A stretch of DNA of 64,000 bases from Galeopsis tetrahit (GCA_963675135.1 OY776126.1:24865195-24929194); one strand, 5' to 3'; positions 44,508-56,577 are shown, numbered from the stretch's first letter. The notes: generated by a model not told the origin, from the sequence alone. A program made the numbers and translations.

Positions 44508-45748
44508 TGCTGGAACACGCCGGCGAAGGCGGTCCGTCACCAGGATCGTTGTCGGATGCCAAACGTATAAACAAATAAATAAAACCTAAACATGCTTCTA
44601 AAACATAGTTTAGATCTGTTACCCTTGAAGATCGAGGCGTTGATTCCAATCTGCAGATCTTCTAGTATGTCTCCCAACTTCGCTCGAACACCGGGTGGAC
44701 GGCGTGCTATCAAACGTGGAGAAGGTGCCTCAATTTCGTCTCCTTGAAACCCTAGCCGTTTTTCTCTATTTCGTGTGTGCTAGGGTTTCAAAACTATTTT
44801 GAGGCTCCTATTTATAATCTCCATAAGTTCATGGGCCAGACTAGGGATCCATTAGAAGGTATAGGGTTTGAGCTTCTTACAGGCCCAACTACTCTTATGT
44901 TCAGCCCAGAACATATAATTTGGCCCGAGAACATTAATTCATTCCACTAGAGAATTAATGTTGCACTCCCGTCCTATCCCGAACTGAATCAGGGCTTCTA
45001 TTAGACATTATAATTCCCCGTGTTTAAGATATCGCACGTCCATTAATTATTAAAGCTTCTGACTTCTTTAAATAATTAATTTCTATAATTCCTTGAGTAG
45101 TACCACTCAACCTTGTTGTCGTACGGATTAAATCCACCTGCAGGGTTTAATACGACAATCTTTTATGAGTTTCCTCAAGGGGACATCATCAGCCTGGATG
45201 TACAGGACACGGTGCCCTAATGCCAATAAGTAGACATCATGCGAGCGATGCCACTACCCAAAATACGGAGCGTGAAGAATCTACCAAGATTCTCACCTAT
45301 GATACATCAAAGTAGTGAACAAGCACCCCACACATCTAAATATCACACTTAGGGTTAAGAATCATAGAAGTCACCAAGACCTCTAGTTCTTCATAATAGT
45401 CAGAACAGAAGAACATGTCTTATCTGTGATCCATTCAATACGCCTCAGCGCACTAGTATAAACTAATGGCTAAGACAAACCACTAACAAGTTTATACTAC
45501 AACTTAAACCAATAGTTTTGTCCATAACTATCTCAGTTGTGAATATTGTTTATATCTTACAAGGGACTGACAATGTGATCTTCTGTGTGACTACAAACCC
45601 ACCACATCGTCTACAATGCAAGATAAGCAGACATACAAGTAATCACAAAGAATGCAAAAATGTGAAAAACCATTTATTTCAGATAAAAGGTAATCGAATA
45701 TACGTCACAAAAGCCCACTAAAAGTTTGCTTTACAGTATACACCAACA
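44508..45748 (-). repeat. 5' LTR of level 3 copia
   Basis: 1241 bp, nearly identical to 37973-39211. Differences visible by eye are about ten substitutions and a CA insertion near 45604. Confidence 0.95.
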
Positions 45749-47503
45749 TCCACATCATCTCTTCGGAGCTCAATCCAAGTACATACTCGCAGTACTTATT
45801 CAAACTGAACTGATTCCTCATCAATACCAGGAATAGTAGACTTGAGCAGGTTAGCTATCTTCATCCTCATTATCTTCTCCCTTGTGCACATAGGATAGTG
45901 CACCATGCTATACTGAGGTTGAGAAGGGCCTGCTTGATCCAGGTCTACTGGTGCCAAGTCTTCTGGTGCAGATGGGATAGTGAGGATAGGGGATTGAGTG
46001 AGAAGGGCATTTTCCTCTGCTGTGTGAGTATCAGCAGGGATTTGTGAAGTGATATTTTCAGGGTGAGAGAGAGATTGACCTTCAGTAGGTTGAGTATCAG
46101 CAGGGTTTTGAGTCTGCTGGTCTGGTTTCTGTTCTACTCGAAGATCAGTAGATGGTTGGGTTTGATGAACTTGGTCATCTGCTATTTGTGTATCAGCAGG
46201 GGTAGGCAAGTGTGACTCAAGAGTTGTTTGAGGCTGGGCTTGTTCCTCTGCTGTGTGAGTATCAGCAGGGTTTTGGGTATCAGTGTTTGAAGGTTCAGAT
46301 GGGTTGGAATCGTTAGAAGGGTTGAATGATGCAATAGGGGCTATGCTCATGGGAGTAGGGAGCCTGGATTTCTTTGTCTTTTTGGTGAAAGAGGAATTGT
46401 TCTTCTTTCTCTTCTGACCTTTTGACAATTTAGAAGGAGAGATAGTAAGAGGGGGATTAGAAGTACCTGCCTTTTGCAAAGGAGAGGCAGTTGGAGTGGC
46501 ATCTGAATCAGATGGGGAGATGAGCCCAGATCTGATCAGTATTCTGCGTTGTGCTAAGGTCTGATTATCATCATCATCGTCCTCATCAGCCTTCTTTTGA
46601 GCCTTTTCTTTGGAGGGCTCCTTTTCTTCTTCAGCAGAGTCATGATCAGACTCTTTTGCCTCCTCAACAACATCCTTAGAGGATGCTTCCGCCAATCTCT
46701 TCTTCTTTTCTTCCTTCAACCTTGCTGCCTCAGCAAGGGCCTCCTTTCTCAAGTAATACTTGGAGGTGTGGAATGTCTTATGAGGACCCATCTTGTACTT
46801 CTTTGGGAGTACTTCTGGAAGTATAACACTCAGCTTGTTGACAAAGCTGACAGTTGATGTCACCTTCCATTCTCTTGATTGGAGGTCCAATGTAACCTTC
46901 TTGGCCTCAAGAGCAATCGTATTCAAGACTAGCCCTTGCCAATCTCCATCAATCTGATCCCAGATTGCAGCCATAACTCTAACCTTCAAAGTAGTAACAG
47001 CATCATGGCTAAAGGTGTTACCAAGCAACATCTTGCCTGCAATGTCCATCAAGGTTTGGAACTTGGGGTCGAGTTGTGATTTCTTAAGTCTAGAGGCATC
47101 CTCAGCCTTGACCCTTCCACCAGTAAACATCTCCATATACTCCTTTTCTCTTCCCATAATGTAGGTAGAGATGTCTATTTCTCCCCTTGATAAGCCGAAC
47201 AATTCCTGAAGGATCTCTCTTGAGATCTCAACTCTGTGTCCACCCATGACACTTTCAACATGGGAATCCATCATCACTGCGTTTGCGTAGAAGGTCAGCA
47301 CATCTTTTTGTTGGTGTTGCTTCTAGAAAATCACGAAGGTTGAGATTGATGCAGCGAAGAAGGATCTCCTTGTTCGCAGGTGTATGCTTGCCCTTGAAAA
47401 ACAGAGCATTCTTAGTGAAAACTTTTCCTTCCTTAGACCACTTTTGTGTATCTAGAGTGCCGGTGCTCTTGGTCTTCTCGTCGTAAATCTTGATGATCCC
47501 CAT
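45749..47503 (-). pseudogene. Third ORF of Sirevirus-like copy 2, N-terminal half
   Basis: It begins at ATG 47503 (MGIIKIYDEKTKSTGTLDTQ). A frame change near 47290 leads into the frame 45796-47301. The visible features are a globular region (SREILQELFGLSRGEIDIST, VTTLKVRVMAAIWDQIDGDW), a Lys/Glu-rich helix, a basic patch (KGQKRKKNNSSFTKKTKKSR) and a Pro/Thr/Gln-rich section with repeated ADTHTAEE and NPADTQ units. A TAA (45796-45798) precedes the insertion, and the frame is continuous across the TCCAC duplication into 37972. No match is claimed; position fits the Sirevirus third (env-like) ORF. Confidence 0.6.
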
Positions 47504-49070
47504 TCTGGTTGTTGAGTTTTAGAGTAGGAATGCTTAGAAAGTATATTCAGGACGAGAGTGATTTGAGAGTAATTGAGTATTGTGAGCAAAAGGAGTTTGG
47601 AAGAGGTTTAAGGGTTTGTATATATACTCCAGCAAAAACTTGTGAGATGAACAATCCAACGGTCAGATTCGATTCAAGTTTGGAGTAGAGCCCAAGATTT
47701 CCTTCTTTGATTCCGCCTTGTTCCTTTAATTTTACCGGCTGAATTTGCCATGTGTCAATTGGTGATATGTTGGCAAAATAGTAATTGAGTGCTAATGACA
47801 TCACTACCAAAACTAGCCGTTGTGACTGAATTTTAGCAAGAATTGATCATCAAGGCCGTTTTCTATAAGTGAATTTCATTCCTTATATAGGCCAATTTCC
47901 TTAATTACATTCAGGAATAAATATAGAATGAACTACATGATCAAAGATAGTCATTATGCTCTAAAATAAAGAGATCTGATCAGCAGAGTGAAGTCTTCGG
48001 ATTTGTTCGAAAGGTCTGCTGATTTTCTTGAAAGTCTTCTGGTCAGCTGAGTTGATCTTCTGATCAGCTGAGTAAAGGATTGAAGTATGCTGAGTAAATC
48101 TTCTGTGTGTAATGATCCAATCTGGTTGGATGGATCTCTCGGCTGTGATGATCCAACCTGGTTTGATGGATCTTTCAACTCCTTCCTTTAACCATGTGGG
48201 ATTGGTTTAGATTTTATCCCACTGGTTCAGGTGCTCCTCACCATCGGATGTTCCTCATCATCAGATGGGATGTAGCATCTAATGTGTCCTTGTTGAATTT
48301 CTTCGCTCCTCTTGTAGGAGGGAGAAGATTGAAAGGTGCTTCAATGGAGTGTGAAGAGAAAGACAGGAACTTGGTCTTTCTGATATGATTTGACAAAGTG
48401 GCCTTAGGTAACAAGCTCTCCATGTAGAACTTCCCCTGAAGAAGAAGCTCTGCTTGTTTGCTACTTTGTCCTCTGCAATCTCTTCTTTCTTTAGTTTTCA
48501 ACAAGAACGTCTCTTCTTTCTTTAGTTTTCATAGGCATACTTATGTAGGGAAAACCAAGTATGCTGATCTGCATCATCTCCATCTTCAGGACAAATCTTC
48601 ATCTCCTTCACCCAAGACTTTGGTTGAGGGATGATCTCCATGTCATCTCTTCTTTCGATTCTTTCCATTCTTGAAAAAAGAGTAGTAGTTAGTAATTTGT
48701 GTTCTTAGGTATTCCCATAACTTTCCCTTTTTATAGAGGTAGAAATGAGGTGGTGGAGTGAAAGATGACAAAACTATAGAGTTGATAGGTCTGAATTTCT
48801 GAAAAGTTACTTCTTAAGATCAACAATGAGATTCTTGATCTAAGGGTTCACATTTAAAGAAATTTAGATTCTATCTTATGGAATGCAGAATTTATAAATT
48901 TTGAGCAAGAGTTATTTGGAATCCGTACAGTGCATTCATACTGTTGAATCGGTGAGAGTTAATCCAACCAAGTATAGCTCAATAGTATACTGTATGTATG
49001 TATAATGATAAAGTATTTTATGAAGAATAGTTTATTATTATACATAGAAATACATTGCTTTGTTCATGTC

Positions 49071-49113
<43 letters not shown>

Positions 49114-49295
49114 GCAATGCAGAAGATTGAGTATTTTATCAAGGATTCTTAAGGTATCATGGATTCCCCCTTGATTAAATGACTCTATGTTTTCCCTCAG
49201 CTTTATTTGTCTTCATCGGGTGTCTATTCACCTCATCTGATTTTCCTAGTCTGCAGCAATTGTATCAGCTGAGGTCTTCAGCTGATCTTTGCTCT
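47504..49295 (-). other. Spacer between pol and third ORF of Sirevirus-like copy 2
   Basis: About 1.8 kb with no convincing coding frame. It holds two close direct copies of a GATCCAA(T/C)CTGGTT(G/T)GATGGATCT unit (48112-48172) and a TA microsatellite. Many CAGCTGA and TCTTCTGATC words recur, as in the LTRs. Confidence 0.65.
49076..49112. repeat. TA dinucleotide microsatellite
   Basis: An uninterrupted run of about 18 TA units within the spacer of the Sirevirus-like element. Confidence 0.95.
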
Positions 49296-51056
49296 TCATG
49301 TGCTTGGATCTAGGAGTCCTAAGCTGTAGCAAAGGGTCTTGAATCTTTCTTCAGCTAGGGGCTTAGTCAAGATATCTACTCTTTGGATATCTGTGTGAAT
49401 TTTCTCCATCTTGATGTCCTTCTTTTCAAGGTGGTCTCTTATAAAATGGTGTCGAATATCGACATGCTTGCACCTTGTGTGGAGGACTGGATTTTGAGTG
49501 ATGGCAATGGCACTGCTGCTATCACAGTAGATAAGGACTTCTCTTGCCTCTACATTGTAATCCTTGAGTTGTTGAACTAGCCAGAGCAGCTGACTACAAC
49601 AACTTCCAGCTGCCATATATTCTGCTTCAGTGGTGGAGGTTGCAACTAATGTTTGCTTCTTTGAAAACCATGAAATTAATTTGTTGCCTAGGAATTGACA
49701 GGTTCCAGATGTGGACTTCCTATCTATTCTGCATCCACCATAATCTGAGTCAGAGTAACCACTCAAATCTAGATTGTCATCAGCAGGGTACCATAGTCCT
49801 AGGTTGATTGTTCCTTTTAGGTACTTGAGAATCTTCCTTGCTGCTTCTAGATGACTTTGCTTTGGGTTTGCTTGAAACCTAGCACATACTCCTACAACAA
49901 ATGTTATGTCTGGTCTGCTGGCTGTAAGGTATAGTAGAGATCCAATAAGTGCTCTATATTCAGCTTGATCAACTGCCTGTCCAGACTCATCTGGTTCCAT
50001 TTTGAAAGATGTCATCATTGGAATTCTTGCAGTCTTGCTTTGTAGAGCTTTGAATCTTTCTAATAGGCTTTTGGTGTACTTGGACTGATTGATGAAGATC
50101 CCTTCTGGACTCTGTTTGACTTCGAGTCCTAGGAAGTAGTTCATCTCACCCATCATGCTCATTTCGAATTTTCCTTGCATAAGTTCAGAGAACTTCTTGC
50201 ACATATCTTGGTTGGGTGATCCAAATATAATGTCATCTACATATATTTGTACCATTAGAATGTCTTCTCCTTCTTGTATTCTGAAAAGAGTTCTGTCAAC
50301 CTTGCCTTTGGTGTAACCATTGTCAAGTAGGAATTGTGACAATGTGTCATACCAAGCTCTAGGTGCTTGCTTTAGACCATAGAGAGCCTTCTTCAGACGA
50401 TATACTTGATCTCCTTTTTCAAATCCTGGAGGCTGCTCTACATACACTTCTTCTACCAGAATACCATTCAGAAAAGCACTGTTGACATCCATTTGGTATA
50501 CTTTGAAGCCCATATATGATGCATAAGCTAGAAACAGTCGAATGGCTTCTAATCTGGCTACTGGAGCAAAGGTTTCATCATAGTCAATTCCTTCAGATTG
50601 TGAATATCCTTTTGCAACTAGCCTTGCTTTGTTTCTAGTTATTACATCATTTTCGTCCTTCTTATTCTTGAATACCCACTTTGTTCCTACTACATTGTGG
50701 TTTTCAGGACGATCTACCAATTCCCATACTTCATTCCTTTCGAATTGGTTTAATTCTTCTTGCATAGCAGTGATCCAATTGCTATCAGTCATTGCTTCTT
50801 CTATGTCAGCTGGTTCAATATTAGATAGGAAAGCACACCAGTAGAACATAGATGATTGGGGGTTCTGATTCAGTTGTCTTCTGATATTGACACCTGAGTC
50901 TGCTCCTCCTAAGATAAGGTTTGATGGATGGTTGTTTCTCCATGTATGCGTCACAGGTGTGTCTGAATTAGATGAGCTTGGATTCTCATCTCTTCTAGTG
51001 CCATCAGGAGGGTTGACTTGATTAGGTCGATCATCATCTGTATCTTGTGCCATCAC
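49296..51056 (-). pseudogene. RT and RNase H of Sirevirus-like copy 2
   Basis: The 586-residue frame has the RT blocks EGIDYDETFAPVARLEAIRL, DVNSAFLNGIL, ALYGLKQAPRAWYDTL and YVDDIIFGS. RNase H follows: YSDSDYGGCRIDRKSTSGTC, STTEAEYMAAGSCCSQLLWL, YCDSSSAIAITQNPV and DILTKPLAEERF. All catalytic motifs are intact. It is cut from integrase by an in-frame TAA (51060-51062), so this part alone could not be made as Gag-Pol without read-through. Confidence 0.93.
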
Positions 51057-51059
51057 CTT

Positions 51060-52568
51060 TTACCTTGCATTTGGGATTGTTGCATCTTGATTTTGGTCAG
51101 CTTGCTTAGCTTGAGTTTGAGATCTAGTGACTGGTCTGTGTGGTTTATCCTCCTCTGGTTCTTCAGGAAATGGTTCATTGACTTCAATAAACTCATCTGG
51201 TTTGGACTTGATCACTAGTTTCTTCATCTGATCTACAGCTGAGTCTGTTTGTACTGCACTCTTTTCACAAGATTCATAAAAAACAACATGAGGTGTTTCT
51301 TCCACAAGAAGGGTTCGTTTGTTGAGTACTCTAAATGCTTTGCTAGTTGAGGAGTATCCCAAGAATATCCCCTCATCTGCTTTGGCATCAAAAGCATTCA
51401 ACTTACTTTTCCCATTGTTGTGAATGAAACACTTACAACCAAATATATGAAAGTAAGATACTCTAGGTTTTCTTCCTTTCCACAGTTCATATGGGGTTTT
51501 CTCATGAATTTTGTGAATACCTGACCTATTTTAAGTGTGACAAGCTGTATTGATGGCTTCTGCCCATAGCTTCTTAGGAGTTGAAAATTCAGCAAGGAGA
51601 GTTCTTGCAGCTTCTTTGAGTGTTCTGACTCTTCTTTCAGCTACACCATTCTGTTGTGGTGTTCTTGCTGCACTTGTCTCATGTTGAATACCATTAGAAG
51701 TACAATAGGCAATAATATAAGAGTTAATAAATTCAGTGCCTTTGTCACTTCTAATTTTCACAATAGGTTCTCCTTTCTCTACTTGGATCCTCATTAATAG
51801 TTCAGGAAGTTTTTGATGAGTTTCATTCTTCTTGTATAAGAAGACAACCCAAGTAAACTTGGAGTAGTCATCTACAACAATGAGAGTGTAATTCCTCCCT
51901 GTAAGTGTAGTTGGAGTGATTGGTCCAAAGAGGTCCATGTGAAGCAATTCAAGAACTCTGCTGGTTGATGCTGCCTTCTTGATCTTGAAAGAGACCTTCG
52001 TTTGCTTTCCTTGTTGACATGCATCACAAACCTGATCTTTACAGTAGAGTTCATTAGGCAGACCATCAGCTAAGGATTCCCTTGCTAACTTGTTCATAGT
52101 CTTAAAGTTCAGATGACTAAGACGTTTATGCCATAGCCAGCTGACATCTTTAGAGCTCTTCACAAGCAGACATGTATCCTTAGGACAGCTGTTCCAATTT
52201 GCAAGATACATACTTCCCTTTCTAGATCCTGTTAGAAGGTTTTGTTTTGTTCTTTTGTCACTTATGAGACACTTATCTTTAGAGAATTTTACTGAATAAC
52301 CAGTGTCACAGAAATGAGAAACAGATAATAAATTAAAATTTAAACCTTCTACATATGATACATCATGTACCTCAATGTCACCATTTGTAAGGGTGCCATA
52401 TCCTTTTGTGTTACCGTGCGCGTTATCACCAAAGAAGACTTTTGGACCTTTCTTTTCTGTGTAGTTGGTCAGCAGGGCTTTGGTTCCTGTCATATGAGTT
52501 GAGCATCCACTATCTATGTACCATATTTCTCCTGCTAGACCTCCTCTTCTGTATAGGTCCCTCCTTTC
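51060..52568 (-). pseudogene. Protease and integrase of Sirevirus-like copy 2
   Basis: Starting at the predicted 3' splice point, the frame reads ERRDLYRRGGLAGEIWYIDS with the protease loop DSGCSTHMTG. The zinc region (WHKRLSHLNFKTMNKLA ... CDACQQGK) and integrase with D, D, E (HMDLFGP, IRSDKGTEF, PQQNGVAERRV) follow. A TAA at 51531-51533 replaces the Gln codon CAA of copy 1 (THTQNRSG), a C-to-T change. The C-terminal domain (KADEGIFLGYSSTSKAFRVL) continues to TAA 51060. Confidence 0.93.
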
Positions 52569-53720
52569 CTGCAAGAAAGGTTAAGTCTTAGGTACCCATT
52601 TTATCTTGGGTCCTTGGGTGTTAGTACTACCCTTGGGAACCCACATATACATTGGTCGTTTGAACAACCTTGAGCACTTGAGTTGTTTCCCTCGGGCATC
52701 ACAGAACCAAATCTTACCAGTTAACACCTTGGACTGGTCTGATTTGTTACTCGTGTCAGCTAAGTAATAGTCAAATGGTTTCCTCTTATAGGAGTGTACA
52801 TACATTATCTTTTGACTAGTTACATTCGGCCTGGGTGCATTAGCTGGACGATGTACACGATTATATGGGCCATACTCCTCTGTTCTCACAATATCATAAG
52901 AGATAGGGGGTGCAAAGAGAACAGATTTGTGTGAAGAAGATTTCTTCTTCTTGGCTGGAGCAGCATACAGCTGAGACTGTCTCAAACGAGATGGTCTAGG
53001 CTGTTTGTTGTTCCTCTGTACAGGCTTGGGGTTAGCTTGTCTTTTACCATTTCTGGTGTTGGGATAGTTAGCCTTAGCTGGTACAGATGCCTTTTGGTTC
53101 ATATTAGGTTCATTGTGTTTAGAACACTCACCTTCTTCATGTGTCTGAGTAGTGCACTTGTTAGGTGTACTACCCCCAGCTGAAGAGGATGTTGATGGAT
53201 TAAGTTCATAGCCAAAACCCATCTTATTGCCATTTGATCTATAATATTCAGAGATACTTTCAATAGTAGTAGATGCTTTATTGAACTCTGATATCTTTTG
53301 ATTTAGACATTCCTTCTCCTTTTCTAAGAGCTTGTGTGCTTGGAAGAGGTCATCGAACTTGGATTGTAGTGAACGAAATTCCTTAGTTTCTAAGGCTTGA
53401 GTTTCTAACATCCCCTCATACAACTGAGTTATTGTGGTATTTTCTTCCTTAAGAAGTTCCACTTCTTTGGTCAATCTTTCATTCATTGTGACCCACTCAG
53501 GGGTGTTATCAAAATTAGTCTTTTTCAACTTAGCAATTTCTTTTCTTAGATCCCTGTTCTCCTCTTCCACTTCTATAAAAGCTCTAGTGGCAATATCCAG
53601 ATCACCTTTTACCTTTCTTAAAGATTGATAATAGGTGTCTTCTGATTTGCCTTCAGATGAGTTTATATCATCTGTTTGTGAAAAAATAGGTGAATGGAAA
53701 GTAGTAGTGTAGGAATTTAC
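52569..53720 (-). other. Candidate retained intron encoding the Gag C-terminal extension
   Basis: 1152 bp (384 codons), bounded on the minus strand by AG|GTAAAT at 53720 and TTTCTTGCAG|G at 52569. It is open in the Gag frame until TAA 52581-52583, twelve bases before the acceptor. It encodes a long coiled coil (LDIATRAFIEVEEENRDLRK, ERLTKEVELLKEENTTITQL), a basic region and a conserved-looking end (KIWFCDARGKQLKCSRLF). CTAAG and CTTAAC stretches near the 3' end could serve as branch points. Copy 1 lacks exactly this segment and is joined in frame. Retained, it would give Gag; removed, Gag-Pol. Confidence 0.7.
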
Positions 53721-54788
53721 CTCATTTTCACCTATGGCCATCATAGCTAGATCATCTGAATTATCTGAGAAGATTTGACAGTTTGGTGATGTAGGAAGTT
53801 CATCACTTTGATATTCAGATTCTTCAGTCACCATTGCTTGCTTATCTGAATTTCTTCTGTCTCTTCTTGGCCTTCTTTCTTCTTTGTCATCTAAATTCAG
53901 CTCAAGACATTCATAGACATAATGTCCTGGTTTGCGACAATTGAAGCATGCTCCAGGTTTTTAATTTGAACTGCCTTTCCTTGGAGGAGTGGCATCTCTT
54001 CTTCTGGAGCCTCGGCTGTCAGATGACTCCATATCCTTTCTAGGATACCTTTCTGGTGTTCTTTCTCTCGATTCTCTAGGGGATGAACCACCTCTTTTAT
54101 AATTCTTATAGAATTTTCTATATTTGTTGTTGAGAGTTTTCACCCTTTCGAATCTCTTGATCATAAGAGCCATTTTCTCTTTCAGACTCATATCTGATCC
54201 TTCAAAGTCTTCTGTTTTTAGTGAGGTCTTGCCAGATGAGGTGCTTGCAGCTTTTGTATTTGCTGCCTTGAAGGCTACAGTCTTGGAGGTAGATGGGGTT
54301 GTAGTAGACTCATCATTTTCTGAGTTTTCTTCTCTTTCAAGATCATACTCATGAGCTTTGAGGTTCTGAAACAGAGTTTGAGTAGACCATATCTTGATAT
54401 CTTGAGTATCTTTGATGATGGTCTTCTTGAGTCTACATTTCTTGGTTAGAGAGTCTAAAATCTTCAAATTTTTCTCTCTATTTGTGTATTTCTTGCCTAG
54501 AGATTCAATCTCATTTATGATCTTGGTAAATCTATTGTCTAACTGATCAATAGACTCTTCTGGCTGCATCTTGAAGTGTTCAAACTTTTTGACTACTGTT
54601 GATAGCTTACTTTCCTTGATCAGCTCAGTTCCTTCACAGAGAAGTGCTAGAGCATCCCACATATCCTTAGCTGTCTCACAATTGATTACTTTTGCAATGT
54701 ACTCATTTGGAAGAGTTTGCATGATATAATCTTGAGCAATGCTGTCAAGGTTTGATTGCTTCATCTCTTCTGGTGTGAGGTCCTTCAT
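53721..54788 (-). pseudogene. Gag main domain and zinc knuckle of Sirevirus-like copy 2
   Basis: The frame 53961-54788 encodes the copia Gag core (LDSIAQDYIMQTLPNEYIAK, KMQPEESIDQLDNRFTKIIN) and a Ser/Arg-rich basic region. An in-frame TAA (53961-53963) precedes an intact CCHC knuckle, CFNCRKPGHYVYEC, and an acidic linker ending MAIGENE at the putative donor. Copy 1 has Gln in place of that stop. Knuckle and linker continue without a stop into the candidate intron. Confidence 0.9.
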
Positions 54789-54803
54789 AGGCTTGGGGGC
54801 TAG

Positions 54804-55037
54804 TTATCCAACTGGAACTTCTGGATCACCATTTGCAGTGTTGACTGCCATGATGGTGATTGGGCCTTCGGTGATTACTGACCACATCTTGTAGTGGACT
54901 GATGTGAGATTCTTCCTCATCCTGATCTTCCAGTAATCATAATCCTCTACTGAAAACTTAGGCAACTTACGCATATTAGCACTCATGTTGTATGAGTTTT
55001 CAAAAACAAGTTTTTCAAAAGAAAAAGATCTGTTCAA
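54804..55037 (-). pseudogene. Gag N-terminus of Sirevirus-like copy 2
   Basis: From ATG 55037 (MNRSFSFEKLVFENSYNMSA) the frame has the same NMSANMRKLPKFSVEDYDYW block as copy 1. It ends at TAA 54804-54806 where copy 1 has GAA (Glu in VGELAPKP), a nonsense change. Initiation could also be at the inner ATG, which aligns with the copy 1 start. Confidence 0.9.
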
Positions 55038-55103
55038 GAGGACTACAGAAAGACTCCCTCAAGTCTTCTGATAATCTAGAGACAGTAGTCCATTAAAACC
55101 ACT

Positions 55104-55115
55104 GCTCTGATACCA
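55104..55115 (-). other. Primer-binding site of Sirevirus-like copy 2
   Basis: TGGTATCAGAGC on the minus strand, two bases inside the 5' LTR; pairs with initiator tRNA-Met. Confidence 0.95.
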
Positions 55116-55117
55116 CT

Positions 55118-56572
55118 TGTTGGTCCCTGAACGAGTAGTGAATGGGATTAAAGTCTAGAGGGGAGGGGTGAATAGACTTTAAAGCTTTTTCAAGAGAGTT
55201 GGGAACCTCTTCTGATCTCTATGTCAGCTGGACTACAAGTCTGCTGGTCCAGATGACTATAGTGATCTGATTGAAGAGATTATATGCGGAATTATGGTAG
55301 GCCTTGTTTAGACTCGTTCTTTTAGTTTCTTTTGAAAATGCCAAGTTGTTTACTTAATGAAAATACTCAGCTGATGTTGGTTTGAAAGTTATGGCCTTGA
55401 TTTGAAGATAGTTTAAATCACAGTATGCACTATATAAAATGTATGGAAATGACAATAAAGTAAAGTGCAGAAAGATAAATAACACCAGGTTTATAGTGGT
55501 TCGGATATACGATCATACGTCCACTCTCACGTCCTAACGTGATGTTTAATCCCTTTAATTTACCAAAAATTACAAGGGCTTGACCTTTATAGTCCCAAGG
55601 ATAGGACTTTGAGATCTGAGCAGTCCTAATTGCTACGGTCTCCACAAGTGATTGTAAGCACTTGCACTTTGCAGGGGTTCAAAAACTTTAACCTTTCGGT
55701 GGGGGTTTGGGGTTTTTGAATGTTTCCAACTAATGGTTCAAGCTTATAATATGCTTAACCACTATGCCTAAATCAATGGATTTACAATATGAATACGATT
55801 CAGGTTCTTGGGTTGGATAGAAATCACTTAAGAGCTAAGGATGTTCTTATGGATTCTGGCTATTGGAGAACTCTTAAAACAGTATGGCTTTTAGCTTGAT
55901 TGCTTGCTTAGCTTGTTGAATTCTCTCGTCGTGATCTCGTACTTGTGATTTCTCATCCTCTTGTATTTATAGTGGTGATTTCTTGCAACTAGCCGTTGGA
56001 GTTGACTAGCCGTTGGGGCAATCTTTCCATGTTGGTTTGATTCCTTGATTCCAGCCACTTGATTACTTCAATCCTGGGATCATGTCAATCTTCTAAGTAA
56101 GGTAAGTCTTCATTCAATTTGCAAGATGACTTTGGGAATCAGCCGAGTCCTGGACGAGTACTTAGTCTTTTGATCTGCACTACTAGTCTTCTGACTACTC
56201 GTCTGGCCTTGTGCTTCTGTCTTCTGATATCAGTCGAGTAGAACTCTTCTGATCTGGAAAAATACTTGTGCTGCATTAGGGCCATCTTCAACTTGGACTC
56301 CATCAGATAAGTAGGTATACAAGCACCTTAACTTATCTGGCCTTCAAGGATCTTCTAGTCTTCATGTCTTCTACTCTTCTCATCTTGAGGGAGCGCATGT
56401 AAGCCAGGACTGTGCTAATCAGCTGATATCAATACAGTTGATCACACAAGATTAGTCTAAGCTGTTCTATACAAAGTCAGCTGATCCTATTACATTTATA
56501 AACTCTAAGTATTTTGGCCATCAAAACTATTCTACCATCAAGTGGGGCTTAGGGTGAATTTACATCCCAACA
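55118..56572 (-). repeat. 5' LTR of Sirevirus-like copy 2
   Basis: 1455 bp, the partner of 34410-35864, with TATAAATA on the minus strand at 55964-55971. It is bordered by CATAG and level 1 integrase sequence. Confidence 0.95.
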
Positions 56573-56577
56573 CATAG

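Larger units (their letters stand above)
37973..45748 (-). mobile_element. Ty1/copia element, innermost of the nest (level 3)
   Basis: The LTRs 37973-39211 and 44508-45748, with a perfect TCCAC duplication (37968-37972 and 45749-45753), define a complete 7776-bp element. It has a tRNA-Met primer site, gag and a full-length pol on the minus strand. The LTR pair differs at about ten bases plus a two-base indel by eye, the lowest divergence in the window. Coding is intact except for one TAG in the protease region. Confidence 0.96.
34410..56572 (-). mobile_element. Sirevirus-like Ty1/copia retrotransposon, copy 2 (complete, interrupted)
   Basis: The LTRs 34410-35864 and 55118-56572 and a perfect CATAG duplication (34405-34409 and 56573-56577) bound the element. 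The minus-strand order is primer site, Gag with zinc knuckle and coiled-coil extension, protease, integrase, RT, RNase H, a 1.8-kb spacer and a third long ORF before the 3' LTR. A 7.8-kb copia element (37973-45748) lies in the third ORF. Its own length without that is about 14.4 kb, at the large end for the group. The LTRs differ at about 23 places by eye. Confidence 0.95.

Noticed and set aside
45518..45721. Plus-strand ORF in the level 3 LTR
   Set aside because: Lies wholly in an LTR and is not the transcribed strand of the element.
51398..51595. 65-residue frame overlapping integrase
   Set aside because: An out-of-frame shadow; the integrase frame continues through this stretch after TAA 51531.
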